Shown: positions 9,095-21,825, counted from the first letter of the stretch. The stretch is DNA of 64,000 nucleotides from Caryophanales bacterium (GCA_902363455.1 CABJAC010000003.1:124001-188000), one strand, 5' to 3'. Notes: a model not told the origin generated them from the sequence alone. Made by a program: numbers and translations.

Positions 9095-10180
9095 TTAATC
9101 GAGGAAATCTTTTAATCGTTTTGAACGACTTGGATGGCGTAATTTTCGTAACGCTTTCGCTTCAATCTGACGAATCCGCTCACGGGTAACACCAAATACT
9201 TTCCCTACTTCTTCGAGTGTCCGTGTCCGACCGTCGTCTAGTCCGAAGCGGAGACGCAAAACATTTTCTTCGCGATCCGTCAACGTATCAAGGACGTCTT
9301 CCAACTGTTCTTTCAGCAATTCATAAGCAGCTGCATCTTGAGGAGCTGTCGCATCTTGGTCTTCGATGAAGTCTCCGAGATGTGAATCGTCTTCTTCCCC
9401 GATTGGTGTTTCAAGCGAAACTGGTTCTTGTGCAATCTTGAGGATTTCGCGAACTTTTTCCGGCGTGATCTCCATCTCTTTCGAAATCTCTTCCGGCGTC
9501 GGTTCACGTCCTAAATCTTGCAACAATTGACGCTGGACACGAATCAATTTATTGATGGTTTCGACCATATGAACCGGAATCCGGATCGTCCGTGCTTGGT
9601 CGGCAATCGCACGTGTAATCGCTTGACGAATCCACCACGTGGCGTACGTCGAGAATTTATAGCCCTTTGTATAGTCAAACTTTTCAACCGCTTTGATCAG
9701 TCCCATGTTTCCTTCTTGAATTAAATCAAGGAACAACATACCACGACCGACATAGCGTTTAGCAATCGATACAACGAGACGTAAGTTGGCTTCAGCAAGG
9801 CGTTTTTTCGCTTCTTCATCGTTTTGTTCGATTCGTTTTGCGAGTTCAACCTCGTCCTCTGCGTTCAGTAAGTCAACACGGCCGATTTCTTTTAAATACA
9901 TACGGACAGGGTCATTAATTTTGACGCCAGGCGGAACAGACAAATCGTTTAAATCTGCTTCTTCTTTGTCGTCACCCGTTCCATCATTATTGACTTTGAT
10001 GCCCTCGGTTTCAAGCAGTTGAAGAAACTCTTCAAATTGTTGTGCATCCATCGATTCGAACGAACTGAGTTTGTCCTCGATTTTTTGATGCGATAGTTCA
10101 CCATTCTTGTGTCCGAGCGCGATGAGTTCATCCTTCGCGAGACGGAGTATTTCCGCTTCTGATCTTGCTTTTTCTGCCAT
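9095..10180 (-). CDS. rpoD: RNA polymerase primary sigma factor SigA
   Basis: Housekeeping sigma factor. Region 1.2 begins at [24 protein letters not shown]; region 2 holds [15 protein letters not shown] and [14 protein letters not shown]; region 3 has [13 protein letters not shown]; region 4 ends with [20 protein letters not shown]. The protein is nearly superposable on B. subtilis SigA, with a divergent region 1.1. I placed the start at the ATG at 10180 (MAEKARSE), with GGAAGGAG eleven bases upstream; in-frame GTG (10192) and ATG (10201) lie closer to or beyond the RBS. It follows dnaG by 31 bases in the classical macromolecular-synthesis operon. Confidence 0.97.
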   Translation of the reverse strand: MAEKARSEAEILRLAKDELIALGHKNGELSHQKIEDKLSSFESMDAQQFEEFLQLLETEGIKVNNDGTGDDKEEADLNDLSVPPGVKINDPVRMYLKEIGRVDLLNAEDEVELAKRIEQNDEEAKKRLAEANLRLVVSIAKRYVGRGMLFLDLIQEGNMGLIKAVEKFDYTKGYKFSTYATWWIRQAITRAIADQARTIRIPVHMVETINKLIRVQRQLLQDLGREPTPEEISKEMEITPEKVREILKIAQEPVSLETPIGEEDDSHLGDFIEDQDATAPQDAAAYELLKEQLEDVLDTLTDREENVLRLRFGLDDGRTRTLEEVGKVFGVTRERIRQIEAKALRKLRHPSRSKRLKDFLD

Positions 10181-10211
10181 CGAACCATACACTCCTTCCA
10201 CATCATACAGG

Positions 10212-12005
10212 TCACCGATCTTTCAAACGCCGTTTCCGTTCGATGATCGCCTGCATTAGTTCCGCTTGGGCGCGGATATCTGTTTGTTGACTCAATTGAG
10301 TTTTTTCTTCGTCCAACGTCCGTCGCTGTCGTTCGTTTCGAACGGCACGAATATAATGACTCAATAAATCCGGATCATATTCCGGCATTAACATAAACTC
10401 TAAATCTGCTACGATTCGCTGAAGCGATGCATCCTGCAACATCGTCAAAAATCGATCGGGGTCCGCTGTTGTATCTGTTCCGTAAAATTCATATAATTTA
10501 CCTGCGATTAATTGATGTGCCGGGTCATTAAATGCGACACCGAGCTGATCACGTACCTCAAGCCCTACCTCTTCAGACCGGATCATATAGGCAAGTAAAA
10601 AACGTTCTGCTTTTTTCCAGTTCGAAAAAGTCCGGTCTTGCGGCGCGGAGAAGATTGCCTGCGTTTCTTGGCGTCGCTCCTGTTTCGGTTGCATTCCTTG
10701 CGTCGGCAACGGTTTAACTTGCGACAACAATGATTCTTTCGACAAATGAAACTCTTCCGCCAGTTTCCCTAAATAAATGTCACGTAACAACGGATTGGCC
10801 GTCCGGCCAATCTCCTCAAGCATAGTTTCAATATAACGAACCCGTTCTCCTTCTAATCGAAGGTTTTTTCCTTGCCGAAAATAAAAAGATTTAAATTCAA
10901 GGCTTGAAATTCGTTCTTGTTCGATCAAACGGAGGAAGGCTTCCTCTGAACGGGTACCGATAAAGGAGTCAGGATCTTCCTCGTCTGGTAAGCGAATTAC
11001 GGAACAATCCACTGCTACATCTTCCAAAAGACGCAGTGCCTTTAATGTCGCGGCTCGTCCCGCCTTGTCTCCGTCATAACAAACAATGACTTCATCGACG
11101 ATTCGTGCCAGATTTTGAGCATGAACGGGTGTCAAGGCGGTTCCTAAAGAAGCTACCGTATAGGGTATACCCGCTTGAGCGACACGTACAACATCTAAGT
11201 TTCCTTCTACCAATACAACTTGTTTACTCTTTCGCATGGCTCCCCGTGCTTGAGCAAAACCGAATAACAGTTCACTTTTATTAAAAAGTGGTGTTTCTGC
11301 CGTATTGACATATTTCGGATCTCTTCCATCAATGGAACGTCCACTGAATCCAACAATCGTGCCATCACGATCAGAAATGGGAAAGACCACTCTGCCATTA
11401 AACCGGTCGCGATAATCGCCATCCCGGCCAACAGAAATCAAGCCTGCCTCCACCATCTCATCTAAATCAAAATTTCTTCTTGCCAGAGAATCCACTGTGA
11501 AACGGTCTTGATCAGGCGCATAGCCGAGTTTAAACTCCCGCATGGCGGATTCTTGAATCCCCCGTTGCTCCAGATACTCCCGTCCTGCGTCACCAGCCGC
11601 TGTCTGTAACATGACTTCATGATACAAATCTGCGACAATCCTGTGCGCTTCACGCATTCGGTATTTCTTTTCTTGATCCGGTGTAGACTCGGATTGATCA
11701 GACCGTTCAAACTCGGGTAATTGAATATCCGTTCGGTCTGCCAACTTTACGACAGCTTCAGGAAAGCTCATCCCTTCCGTTTCCATCACAAAAGTAATGG
11801 CATTTCCACCTGCTCCACAACCAAAACAATAATACATGCCTTTGTCCGGAGAAACAGAAAAAGAAGGGGATTTTTCAGAATGAAAAGGACACAGCCCTGA
11901 ATAACGATTCCCTTGTTTTTTTAATTCTACACGTTCTGATATCAATTCTACGATATCCGTTGCTTGTCGAACTTGATCCACTAATTCGTCAGGAAGCCGT
12001 TTCAA
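10212..12005 (-). CDS. dnaG: DNA primase
   Basis: Synthesises RNA primers for replication at the fork together with DnaB-type helicase. The 597-residue protein has an N-terminal CHC2 zinc finger (C39, H42, C60, C63), the RNA polymerase core, a TOPRIM domain with the EGNLDV and DGDKAGR motifs, and a C-terminal helicase-interaction domain. Length is normal for Bacillales. It begins the dnaG-rpoD pair and is preceded by a strong hairpin at 12048-12081 in its leader. The RBS AAAGGAGAGGTGACGG precedes the start codon. Confidence 0.96.
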   Translation of the reverse strand: MKRLPDELVDQVRQATDIVELISERVELKKQGNRYSGLCPFHSEKSPSFSVSPDKGMYYCFGCGAGGNAITFVMETEGMSFPEAVVKLADRTDIQLPEFERSDQSESTPDQEKKYRMREAHRIVADLYHEVMLQTAAGDAGREYLEQRGIQESAMREFKLGYAPDQDRFTVDSLARRNFDLDEMVEAGLISVGRDGDYRDRFNGRVVFPISDRDGTIVGFSGRSIDGRDPKYVNTAETPLFNKSELLFGFAQARGAMRKSKQVVLVEGNLDVVRVAQAGIPYTVASLGTALTPVHAQNLARIVDEVIVCYDGDKAGRAATLKALRLLEDVAVDCSVIRLPDEEDPDSFIGTRSEEAFLRLIEQERISSLEFKSFYFRQGKNLRLEGERVRYIETMLEEIGRTANPLLRDIYLGKLAEEFHLSKESLLSQVKPLPTQGMQPKQERRQETQAIFSAPQDRTFSNWKKAERFLLAYMIRSEEVGLEVRDQLGVAFNDPAHQLIAGKLYEFYGTDTTADPDRFLTMLQDASLQRIVADLEFMLMPEYDPDLLSHYIRAVRNERQRRTLDEEKTQLSQQTDIRAQAELMQAIIERKRRLKDR

Positions 12006-12047
12006 TCCGTCACCTCTCCTTTCGAACGTTTATATACATATACCCGC

Positions 12048-12081
12048 AATGAAACGGAACGAATACTCGTTCCGTTTCATT
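12048..12081 (-). other. perfect 15-bp inverted repeat in the yqfL-dnaG intergenic region
   Basis: Arms 12048-12062 and 12067-12081 match exactly with a 4-base loop. On the minus strand the hairpin is not followed by a T run, so it is not a standard terminator; it sits 43 bases upstream of the dnaG start and ahead of the RBS. It could stabilise or mark a processed dnaG-rpoD transcript, or act as a partial attenuator. The rest of the 12006-12142 gap shows only a TATACT-like box near 12119 without a convincing -35. Confidence 0.7.
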
Positions 12082-12142
12082 AGAAAAACTGCATCATCTC
12101 ATTAGTCAGCTAGACTAGTATACTATGCAAAGCAGCACTTTA

Positions 12143-12952
12143 CTAGTCATGCGATTTTCCTGAAATTCCGGTCAAAATCAAATTCGCTGTTTCTTCGACT
12201 GCTTTATTCGTCACATCAATGACTTGACAGCCGATCCGCTCATACAAATTTCTCGCATAGTCGAGTTCCCGATTGATCCGATCGATTTGTGCGTAAGCTG
12301 CTTCCGGCTTCAAGCCAAGTGAGCGTAACCGTTCCATCCGAATATCAATCAACTTTTCCGGGGAAATCAATAACCCGAAACATTTTTCTTTCGGGATATC
12401 AAATAGTTCCTCCGGTGGAATCGATTCCGGCACAAGCGGAACATTCGCTACTTTATAACGTTTCAAGGCGAGGTATTGAGAAAGAGGCGTCTTCGACGTC
12501 CGGGACACACCAATCAATACGATATCCGCCCGTTTAATGCCGCGCGGATCACGACCATCGTCATATTTCACCGCAAATTCAACGGCTTCGATTTTCCGGA
12601 AATATTCTTCGTCCAATCGATAAATCAAACCAGGCTCTTCCTTCGGTTGCAGACCAAGACGTCCTTCCATCGTATCGAGCAACGGTCCTAGTAAATCAAT
12701 CGCTTTGACATCATGAGCCTGAGCTGTCTCAGCAAGAAGACGGCGATGCTTGGCATGGACGATGGTATAGACAATCGTCGCCTGTTCTTCTTTCGCATGT
12801 AATACCAAATCATAGATGACCTGGTCATCATCAACAAACGGAATCCGGACCGTTTCAATTGCTTGTTCCGGAAATTGAATCGCGGCTGCCCGCACGACCA
12901 GTTCACATGTTTCCCCGACCGAGTCACTCACTACATAAATACGTTGTCTCAT
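12143..12952 (-). CDS. yqfL: pyruvate, phosphate dikinase regulatory protein (YqfL family)
   Basis: Bifunctional serine/threonine kinase and phosphorylase of the DUF299 family, which switches PPDK or PEP synthase by reversible phosphorylation. The P-loop-like signature GVSRTSKTPLSQYLA and the opening IYVVSDSVGETCELV are diagnostic; 269 residues is normal. It lies 14 bases downstream of ccpN, as in B. subtilis, where YqfL is reported to modulate CcpN-dependent control of gluconeogenic genes. No PPDK gene lies in this window. Confidence 0.9.
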   Translation of the reverse strand: MRQRIYVVSDSVGETCELVVRAAAIQFPEQAIETVRIPFVDDDQVIYDLVLHAKEEQATIVYTIVHAKHRRLLAETAQAHDVKAIDLLGPLLDTMEGRLGLQPKEEPGLIYRLDEEYFRKIEAVEFAVKYDDGRDPRGIKRADIVLIGVSRTSKTPLSQYLALKRYKVANVPLVPESIPPEELFDIPKEKCFGLLISPEKLIDIRMERLRSLGLKPEAAYAQIDRINRELDYARNLYERIGCQVIDVTNKAVEETANLILTGISGKSHD

Positions 12953-12966
12953 CTGCGAACCTCCTC

Positions 12967-13596
12967 TTACAGTTCCTCGTCTCGCGCAAGCGCGACCAGT
13001 ACTTTCGTCATGTTTGTCTTCGTCATCCGACCGACGACCTTTAAGATGCCGTCCACTTGTTCAACGACCGGCATCGAGTCAATCTGCTTTTCAATCAATT
13101 TCATACCAGCACCGATCAACGTTTCTGATTTTTCGCAAACCGTCAAATTCGGCATACGGGTCATAATGATGTTGACAGGTAACGAGTCGAGTTCTTGATT
13201 GCCGATTGCCGCCCGTAAAAAGTCTTTTCGTGACAGGACACCGACTAATGCATGATCTTTTCCGACGACAAACAGCGATCCGACGTCTTCGAGAAACAAG
13301 TGAACGATTGCATCATAAACGGTCATTCCCTCGTGAATGACTTTCGCTGAAGACATAAACTCCCCGACAGTCAACGTATCCAGTTTTTCGTGCAACATGG
13401 AGGCATTTTTTTTACCGACATACATATAACCGACACGTGGACGTGCTTCGAGCATTCCCGTCATCGTCAAAATGGATAAATCGGGTCGCAATGTCGCCCG
13501 TGTCAAGGAGAGCTCAGACGCAATTTGCTCTCCTGTGATCGGACCGTTTTCTTTGACGATTTGGAGTATTTTATTTTGCCGTTCATTTAACTTCAT
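12967..13596 (-). CDS. ccpN: transcriptional repressor CcpN (helix-turn-helix plus two CBS domains)
   Basis: Repressor of gluconeogenic genes (gapB, pckA in B. subtilis) under glycolytic conditions. Residues 1-60 form a winged helix-turn-helix (GPITGEQIASELSLTRATLRPDL), followed by two CBS domains (about 75-130 and 140-200) that bind adenine nucleotides in this family. The length of 209 residues and the order glyS-ccpN-yqfL agree with B. subtilis yqzB. It begins 20 bases after glyS on the same strand, so it probably shares the glyQS transcript as well as any own promoter. Confidence 0.92.
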   Translation of the reverse strand: MKLNERQNKILQIVKENGPITGEQIASELSLTRATLRPDLSILTMTGMLEARPRVGYMYVGKKNASMLHEKLDTLTVGEFMSSAKVIHEGMTVYDAIVHLFLEDVGSLFVVGKDHALVGVLSRKDFLRAAIGNQELDSLPVNIIMTRMPNLTVCEKSETLIGAGMKLIEKQIDSMPVVEQVDGILKVVGRMTKTNMTKVLVALARDEEL

Positions 13597-13615
13597 CGGC
13601 TCATCCGTCCTTTAT

Positions 13616-15676
13616 TCACCCTAAAGTGAGAGCATTGAATCGTGCGACGTGTTCGATTGCCGTTGCAAATCGTTTCATTTCGCTGAGACGATTCGTCCGG
13701 ACAGCTTCATCATCCGCCATGATCATCGTACCGTCGAAGTATGCAGTGATCGCAGGAACACTGGACTCAAGCACGTGAATCGCTTGGTCATAATCAGAGG
13801 CTTGAACTGCTGCTTCGACTTTTGGAATCAGCTGTTCGATATGTTCATGCAGGGCACGTTCGGCTTCGTTTTCAAAGAGCACCGGATTTACCGCAACAAC
13901 CGTCTCTGCTTTTTTCGAGATGTTCAAGACACGGCTGAGCTGCTCCACCGTTTTCTTAAAGGTTGGTTGCTGTGTCGCCTGCTCAAGCATCGATGCACGT
14001 TTTTCATTTGCTTCGACCGTCAATTTCGGATCAAGTGCCGCTTCAATGACATCATGGCGGTATCCTGTTTCCGACAAACGGAATTTCAAACGCTGATTGA
14101 AGAAGTCTTCCATCGCTGCTTTAACTGTTTCTGCATCCGCCTCGTAAAGACCTGCTTTTAATTGAGCCGATACGACGAAATCAATCAGTTCTGACAATGT
14201 CATCTCAATCTGGCGATCGGACAGAATCTGGACAATTCCTTGCGCTTGACGACGCAATGCATATGGATCAGCCGATCCGCTCGGAATCATTCCGACGCCG
14301 AAGAACCCTGCCACACTGTCCATTTTATCCAGTACAGCCAATACCGTACCTGTCGGTGTAGCCGGACTCTCATCGCCTGCGAAACGAGGCAAATAGTGTT
14401 CCCGGATCGCAGCTGCGACTTCAGCGTCTTCACCTTTCATATTGGCGTAGCGTTCGCCCATCATACCTTGCAGTTCTGTAAATTCATATACCATTTGACT
14501 GACAAGATCGAATTTATAAATCGTTCCGGCACGTTCGACTTTCGTTTCATCCGCACTGAAACGTTCCGCTAATTGAAGCGCCATCTCACGTACACGACGC
14601 ACTTTTTCGCCTGTCGTCCCAAGCTTTTCATGGAAGACGATTTTATCCAAACGTGCTGCTTGCGCATCGATATCCGCCTTTTTATCTTCTTCGTAGAAGA
14701 ACTGGGCATCCGCAAGGCGGGCCCGGATAACTTTTTCGTTTCCGCGGGCCACGTTCTCGATGTGATGCGCGTTTCCGTTGCGGACCGTTACGAAATAGTG
14801 TAACAACGTTCCATTTTTCTTGACCGGGAAATACCGTTGATGTTCCTTCATCGTCGTGATCAAGACCTCTTCCGGAAGTTCAAGATAGGACTCGTCAAAA
14901 GCGCCGAACAAAGCAGTCGGGTATTCGACAAGATTCGTGACTTCTTCGAGCAGTGACGCATCGATTGGTACCTCGAACCCTTCTTGTTCACTCAATGCAT
15001 GGATTTGATCTTCAATCAACGCCCGACGTTTGTCATAACTGACGATGACATGTTCTGCCGCGAGTGCCTCGACATAGGCGTTCGGGCGAAGAATCGTAAT
15101 GTCTTGACCGAGGAAACGGTGTCCGCGTGACGTCCGTCCGGTTACGACATCTGCCACTTCAAACGGAATGACCTGATCGTCCAGCAAAGCAATCATCCAA
15201 CGAATCGGACGCATGTAACGTAACGATTGTGTACTCCAGCGCATATTTTTCGGGAACGACATCGCTTCTACGATTTGTTTTAGCCCCGTCATGAGTGCCG
15301 CTGTTTCTTGTCCCGACTCTTTACGTACCGCAAAGATATATTCCTCGCCTTTTTCTTCTTGTAAGAATAAATCGTCCGTCGTCAACCCTTTTCCACGGGC
15401 AAATCCCTGGGCTGCTTTCGTCCAATTTCCGTCTGCATCCTGAGCAATCCGTTTAGCAGGTCCTTTTAACGTCTCTTCTAAATCAGTTTGACGTTCCGAC
15501 ATGCCTGTCACAAGAACAGCTAAACGACGAGGCGTCGAAAACGATTCAATCGTGTCGAATGTGATGCGTGCTTCGTTCAAAAATGTCGTCACACGTTCTT
15601 TTAATTGTGTCTCCGATTGCAGGACGAAACGGGCCGGCATTTCTTCAAGACCGATTTCAAGTAACAACTCATGCAT
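13616..15676 (-). CDS. glyS: glycyl-tRNA synthetase beta subunit
   Basis: Beta subunit of the bacterial alpha2-beta2 class II glycyl-tRNA synthetase. The N-terminus [17 protein letters not shown] is the family signature and the protein (686 residues) spans the HD-like core ([32 protein letters not shown]) and the C-terminal anticodon-binding domain. I chose the ATG at 15676, with GGTG six bases upstream inside the end of glyQ; the frames overlap by 8 bases. An in-frame ATG three codons earlier is less likely. Confidence 0.95.
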   Translation of the reverse strand: MHELLLEIGLEEMPARFVLQSETQLKERVTTFLNEARITFDTIESFSTPRRLAVLVTGMSERQTDLEETLKGPAKRIAQDADGNWTKAAQGFARGKGLTTDDLFLQEEKGEEYIFAVRKESGQETAALMTGLKQIVEAMSFPKNMRWSTQSLRYMRPIRWMIALLDDQVIPFEVADVVTGRTSRGHRFLGQDITILRPNAYVEALAAEHVIVSYDKRRALIEDQIHALSEQEGFEVPIDASLLEEVTNLVEYPTALFGAFDESYLELPEEVLITTMKEHQRYFPVKKNGTLLHYFVTVRNGNAHHIENVARGNEKVIRARLADAQFFYEEDKKADIDAQAARLDKIVFHEKLGTTGEKVRRVREMALQLAERFSADETKVERAGTIYKFDLVSQMVYEFTELQGMMGERYANMKGEDAEVAAAIREHYLPRFAGDESPATPTGTVLAVLDKMDSVAGFFGVGMIPSGSADPYALRRQAQGIVQILSDRQIEMTLSELIDFVVSAQLKAGLYEADAETVKAAMEDFFNQRLKFRLSETGYRHDVIEAALDPKLTVEANEKRASMLEQATQQPTFKKTVEQLSRVLNISKKAETVVAVNPVLFENEAERALHEHIEQLIPKVEAAVQASDYDQAIHVLESSVPAITAYFDGTMIMADDEAVRTNRLSEMKRFATAIEHVARFNALTLG

Positions 15677-16559
15677 GCGATTCACCAGCTTTCGATTTAA
15701 TCAATGGGAAGCCTAAACGTTCCCGTTCTTCGATGAAACTTTGAGCGCAGCGGCGCGACATGTTCCGGACACGGTGAATGAATCCCGTTCGTTCCGTAAC
15801 GGAAATCGCTCCTTTAGCATCCAACAGGTTAAACGTATGGGAACATTTCAAAATATAATCATATGCCGGAAAGACCAGGTTCTCGTCGAGTGCCCGGTTT
15901 GCTTCTTTCTCATACTGGTCAAACAATGTGAATAAAAGATCGACATCCGATGTTTCGAACGTGTATTTCGAATGTTCGAATTCCGGTTGATAGAAGATAT
16001 CACCGTACTTGAATCCATCCGTCCAGACTAAGTCAAAGACACTCTCGACATCTTGAATGTAGGAAGCAAGACGTTCGATCCCGTATGTGATTTCAACGGC
16101 AATCGGATTACATTCAATCCCACCGACTTGCTGGAAGTACGTAAACTGCGTGATTTCCATTCCGTTTAACCAGACTTCCCAACCGAGACCTGCCGCACCG
16201 AACGTCGGGTTTTCCCAGTTGTCTTCTACGAAACGAATATCATGTTCGAGCGGATTGATGCCAAGCAATTCAAGACTTTGTAAATAAAGCTCCTGAATAT
16301 TGTCCGGTGACGGTTTCATGATGACTTGGAACTGGTGATGTTGATACAACCGGTTCGGGTTTTCTCCGTAACGTCCATCTGCTGGGCGACGGGATGGTTC
16401 TGTATAACAGACGTTCCATGGTTCTGGTCCAAGACTTCGTAAAAACGTCATCGGATTCATCGTCCCGGCGCCTTTCTCCACGTCATAGGCTTGCATCGTC
16501 AAGCATCCTTGCTCAGCCCAAAATTTTTGCAGTGTTAAGATCATTTCCTGTACTGTCAT
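15669..16559 (-). CDS. glyQ: glycyl-tRNA synthetase alpha subunit
   Basis: Catalytic alpha subunit that activates glycine. Visible class II signatures include [40 protein letters not shown] and [22 protein letters not shown]. The ATG at 16559 ([11 protein letters not shown]) matches the family N-terminus; a TTG two codons upstream at 16565 has better spacing (8 bases) from the GGAGG and may be used. The gene heads the glyQ-glyS(-ccpN-yqfL) unit and is preceded by a T-box leader and a sigma-A promoter. Confidence 0.95.
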   Translation of the reverse strand: MTVQEMILTLQKFWAEQGCLTMQAYDVEKGAGTMNPMTFLRSLGPEPWNVCYTEPSRRPADGRYGENPNRLYQHHQFQVIMKPSPDNIQELYLQSLELLGINPLEHDIRFVEDNWENPTFGAAGLGWEVWLNGMEITQFTYFQQVGGIECNPIAVEITYGIERLASYIQDVESVFDLVWTDGFKYGDIFYQPEFEHSKYTFETSDVDLLFTLFDQYEKEANRALDENLVFPAYDYILKCSHTFNLLDAKGAISVTERTGFIHRVRNMSRRCAQSFIEERERLGFPLIKSKAGESHA

Positions 16560-16595
16560 CTTCAAGACTTCCACCTCCAAATTTATGAGGGAACG

Positions 16596-16813
16596 CAAAA
16601 ACGTCCCTATGTACAACAAGGTTGTACATAGGGACGAGACTAGCCCGCGGTTCCACCCTACTTGCATGACTCAGCATGCCACTCTTTGATCAGGAACACT
16701 CAAAAATGCCGTTCACACCTGCTTCATTTCCGGCTCGCACTATCCCGAAATCGCTTGACTGAACATCAGGTGTTACTCCTTTTTCTCATCGTGTTCGTTT
16801 AGTTAGTTCTTCC
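16596..16813 (-). promoter_or_regulatory. glycine T-box riboswitch leader of glyQS
   Basis: The minus strand holds the T-box core GGGTGGAACCGCGG at 16658-16645, followed by a perfect 16-bp terminator hairpin (arms 16621-16636 and 16602-16617) and a T run. Upstream, a plausible Stem I carries GGC (minus strand, 16710-16708) within ACGGCATTTTTGAG, resembling the B. subtilis glyQS specifier region and matching a glycine codon. Uncharged tRNA-Gly should favour the antiterminator and permit glyQS transcription. The specifier assignment is by resemblance; the T-box and terminator are seen directly. Confidence 0.93.
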
Positions 16814-16819
16814 GCCCCT

Positions 16820-16849
16820 ATTCTACCGAACGTGTAACGTATCTGTCAA
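16820..16849 (-). promoter_or_regulatory. sigma-A promoter of glyQS
   Basis: TTGACA at 16849-16844 and TAGAAT at 16825-16820 with 18 bases between them on the minus strand. It overlaps the 3' end of recO and starts the T-box leader. Confidence 0.85.
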
Positions 16850-17595
16850 TCGTCTCCAAGATTGAGTAATTGATCAAGAACCCGTTTCGAACGGAGCCGG
16901 AGTCCGCTGTATCGCTCCATATAGGCATCCATGATTTGCCGTAACAATCGTTTTGTATCCGGCTTCACTTCAACCTTCCCAATCCGGGAAAAATCATAAA
17001 CAGAAAAGACGTATAACATCTTAGCCACTGCTTCTGTTAAATACACAGCCTGCTCGTCTTCGTGCCGATGACGTTTACACAGCAAACCACCGTGGTTCAA
17101 TGAGAAAGCAAACGGAGCTTCAGCACTGCCGCAAATCGTACAGCCATTTAGGTGCGGAGCAATCCCTAAATGGCGTAATAACCGTAACTCGATGATAAAA
17201 GAAACGACGTCCGGATCAAGTCCTTCGTCCATCGCCTCGAGACCATCAACGAACAAGTCATACAGTGCCGGTTGCGGTACCCGCTCATCAAGCGCCTTAT
17301 CGGCAAGTTCCAACACATACATGGCATACGCCATCAGGAAAACATCTTGGCGAATGTTCGAATAACCGGTAATGACGTCTGCTGATTTTAATTGACCGAG
17401 ACCACGTGAGCGCGGATAGACGTAGACCGCTCGAATAAACGGCTGACTCGCTGCATTAAACCGGCTTCCTGGTTTTTTTGCACCCCGGGCCATGACGGCG
17501 AGCTTGCCATATTCACGTGTCAACAGCGTAATGATCTTATTCGATTCACCATACACGACCGTTCGTAGTACAAGCCCTTCCGCCTTATCAATCAT
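16846..17595 (-). CDS. recO: DNA repair protein RecO
   Basis: Recombination mediator that helps load RecA on SSB-coated single-stranded DNA with RecR. The 249-residue protein has the N-terminal OB fold beginning MIDKAEGLVLRTVVYGESNKIITLLTREYGK, a helical middle and a zinc-binding segment with CTICG and LCKRHRH. It lies three bases after era on the same strand, the usual Bacillales order, and its 3' end contains the glyQS -35 box. Confidence 0.93.
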   Translation of the reverse strand: MIDKAEGLVLRTVVYGESNKIITLLTREYGKLAVMARGAKKPGSRFNAASQPFIRAVYVYPRSRGLGQLKSADVITGYSNIRQDVFLMAYAMYVLELADKALDERVPQPALYDLFVDGLEAMDEGLDPDVVSFIIELRLLRHLGIAPHLNGCTICGSAEAPFAFSLNHGGLLCKRHRHEDEQAVYLTEAVAKMLYVFSVYDFSRIGKVEVKPDTKRLLRQIMDAYMERYSGLRLRSKRVLDQLLNLGDD

Positions 17596-17598
17596 CGT

Positions 17599-19294
<1,696 letters not shown>

Positions 19295-19298
<4 letters not shown>

Positions 19299-19771
19299 AA
19301 TTTTCCTCGATACAATTCGAAGTGATGTAAAATTTCCTCCTGGCGTTTCGTCATGATGTCTTCATCTGCTTTTTCGATATGATCATATCCGAGAAGATGC
19401 AGAAAACCGTGAACAGCCAAGAAACCAAGTTCGCGTTCAAAATGATTCCCGTATTCCGCCGCCTGTTCCCGGCAGCGTTCCACTGAAATGATCAGATCTC
19501 CAAGAATAACCGGTTCATCTTCCAGCAATTCAAAATCGATTTCATCTTCTCCCAGTTCATCCATCGCAAAGGAAATCACATCTGTCGCTTGATCTTTCCC
19601 CCGCCACTCGCGGTTAATCTGCTGGATTTCATCGTTTGTTACGAACGTGACCGATAATTCACTATTGTCTTCGATGTCCTCTTCTTTTGCCGTATAGACT
19701 AAAATAGATTCCACCAGTTTCATTTGTTGTTCTGTTAATAAAGCACCTTCGTCTGTCATGTAAATGTTCAT
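19295..19771 (-). CDS. ybeY: endoribonuclease YbeY
   Basis: Single-strand-specific metallo-RNase that acts in 16S rRNA 3' maturation and ribosome quality control. The zinc triad is HGFLHLLGYDH (H121, H125, H131), preceded by the family segment TDVISFAMDE. At 158 residues it has normal length. Both ends overlap neighbours by four bases (yqfF upstream, dgkA downstream), so the yqfF-ybeY-dgkA group is tightly coupled. Confidence 0.94.
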
Positions 19772-21825
19772 GTAAGTTCCTCTTTCTTTAATTCAGGATA
19801 TTCGATTCGTTCATGGAACAACCCGGACAGTGTATGGCAGGCGCTTTCTCCGACCCGGTAAATATCACGTGTCGTCATCTCACATTCCGAAAATTGATCA
19901 TCCATCAGTTTTTCCCGGATGATTTTTTTGACCAGTTCCTGAATACCGGCTTCTGTCGGAGATTTCATGGACCGGACAGCTGCCTCGATTGAATCTACAA
20001 TCATGATGACGGCCGCTTCTCGTGTTTGCGGCTTTGGACCCGTATACCGGAAATCCTTTTCGTCAACCTCCCCTTGCTCTGTCGCCTTAACATAAAAGTA
20101 CCGTAATAATGACGTGCCGTGATGTTCCCGGCAAATATCGACGATAACATTTGGTAATTTGGCTTCTTCGAGCAGTTCGACCCCGTCGTCGGTATGCGCG
20201 AGAATGACCCGTGCGGATTCTTTCGGTGTCAGACGGTCATGAGGATTCAGACCATGTTGATTTTCAATAAAATAGAGCGGTCGCCGCGTTTTCCCTAAAT
20301 CATGATAGTAAGCACCCACCCGTGCGAGCAATCCGTCGGCTCCAATCGCTTCACAAGCCGTCTCGGCAAGATTTGCGACCATCATACTGTGGTGATACGT
20401 CCCCGGTGCTTCAACCAATAATTTTTTTAACAGCGGATGCGTCGGATTTAATAACTCCAAAAGACGGGTCGGAGCTAATATACCGAACGTCATCTCAAGA
20501 AACGGTAACAGACCGATCGAAAGAATCGCACTTAAAACCCCGCTGGCAGCGGCAAATCCGACCAAAATGGAAGTTTCTTTGACTTCCACTTGTCCGCTGC
20601 GCATGAAAAGAAATGCAAAGAAAACGGCCACATTCGCCAATGCAATCGTTAAACTACTGACAAAGATACGCCGCCTTGACAAACTCGAACGCAAGAAATA
20701 CGTTGCAACGAGTCCTCCGGCCAGTAAATAGATCGCAATATTAAAACTAAAGTTCTGATTGGTACTGTAAAAGAACGTACCTGCTAAAGCCGTAAACAAA
20801 GTACTCAACAACGCAATTCGTTCGTTCAATAAATTCCGCAAAACCAATGCAGAAAATGCTGTTGGTGTAAGTAAATAGAGGGCAGGGTTAATATCATCTG
20901 CCAAAAAGGCCATTCCATATATTACGACTAGCTGTAAAATGACGACTAAATATACTAGACTGAACAATTTCACTTTCCCCATCTTTGCATAACGCAAATT
21001 GGAACGGCTGATAAAACCGAACAACAAGAAAGTCATCAAGGCGCTTAAAATCAAAGTTCCCATCAACGGTTTAAATGACTGACGATCAGAAATCAGCCCT
21101 ACGAGTTGTAATTGACGATACGCATCTTGGGAAATGACCTCTCCCCGTTTGACGATGACTTCTCCTTCGGAAATCAACACCGGTTCCACCTTATCGCTCG
21201 TTTGCTTACGCAATTGATCGGTTTTTTCCGGATCATATACATAGTTGGTCACGATTAACTGATCGGTCAATGTTTTTCCGACTGTTTTCATTGCAAAGGA
21301 CAAAGCAGACCGTTCAATATCAAGTCGTGCCTCTTCCCGTGCTTCTGCCACTTCACCACCATCGGAAGAAATCCGTTGTCGCATCGCCTCTTCGACAGCC
21401 GTAATGACGACATCGCGTGCCGTAGTCCGCATAGCGGTGGAGGCAGTCGCAAGCAGTCGTAGTTCATCGTCTTGCAGTAAATCTGCTGCTTCTGTTCCCC
21501 TGAGACGCTGTTTGATGCGACCGATATCTTCTGCTGTTTTAACCCCTTTCAAACTTGCGAATAATTGCTCTGCTTTTTCAATTTGCTGGGTAGCATATTC
21601 TTGTTTGATTGTATATTGACTGTCAATTGCGGCTACAGTATTTTCCTTGAGCAACCGGGTGGCTTCCCGATCTTCGATCGTTAATGGCGATCGGATGTCT
21701 TCTTCCGCTATCGAAAACGGATCTGCCGACAATGCTTCAGGCCGGACACTGACATACATCATCGTTGAGATGATGACATAAAATCCGATTGTCAGCAGAC
21801 TGACCCATACACCTACTTTTCGCAT
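19768..21825 (-). CDS. 7TM-HD family c-di-AMP phosphodiesterase (PgpH/YqfF)
   Basis: Membrane protein of 685 residues: one N-terminal transmembrane helix, a long extracellular 7TMR-HDED domain (about 40-270), seven predicted transmembrane helices (about 275-450), then a cytoplasmic HD domain with HSMMVANLAE, YYHDLGK and REHHG. This architecture is that of PgpH, which hydrolyses the second messenger c-di-AMP; in B. subtilis the gene is yqfF. I chose ATG 21825 (MRKVGVWV), which has GGAG eight bases upstream. It follows phoH. Confidence 0.92.
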   Translation of the reverse strand: MRKVGVWVSLLTIGFYVIISTMMYVSVRPEALSADPFSIAEEDIRSPLTIEDREATRLLKENTVAAIDSQYTIKQEYATQQIEKAEQLFASLKGVKTAEDIGRIKQRLRGTEAADLLQDDELRLLATASTAMRTTARDVVITAVEEAMRQRISSDGGEVAEAREEARLDIERSALSFAMKTVGKTLTDQLIVTNYVYDPEKTDQLRKQTSDKVEPVLISEGEVIVKRGEVISQDAYRQLQLVGLISDRQSFKPLMGTLILSALMTFLLFGFISRSNLRYAKMGKVKLFSLVYLVVILQLVVIYGMAFLADDINPALYLLTPTAFSALVLRNLLNERIALLSTLFTALAGTFFYSTNQNFSFNIAIYLLAGGLVATYFLRSSLSRRRIFVSSLTIALANVAVFFAFLFMRSGQVEVKETSILVGFAAASGVLSAILSIGLLPFLEMTFGILAPTRLLELLNPTHPLLKKLLVEAPGTYHHSMMVANLAETACEAIGADGLLARVGAYYHDLGKTRRPLYFIENQHGLNPHDRLTPKESARVILAHTDDGVELLEEAKLPNVIVDICREHHGTSLLRYFYVKATEQGEVDEKDFRYTGPKPQTREAAVIMIVDSIEAAVRSMKSPTEAGIQELVKKIIREKLMDDQFSECEMTTRDIYRVGESACHTLSGLFHERIEYPELKKEELT

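Noticed and set aside
12110..12130. Internal promoter before dnaG from a TATACT box
   Set aside because: No acceptable -35 at 16-18 bases; left as a remark only.
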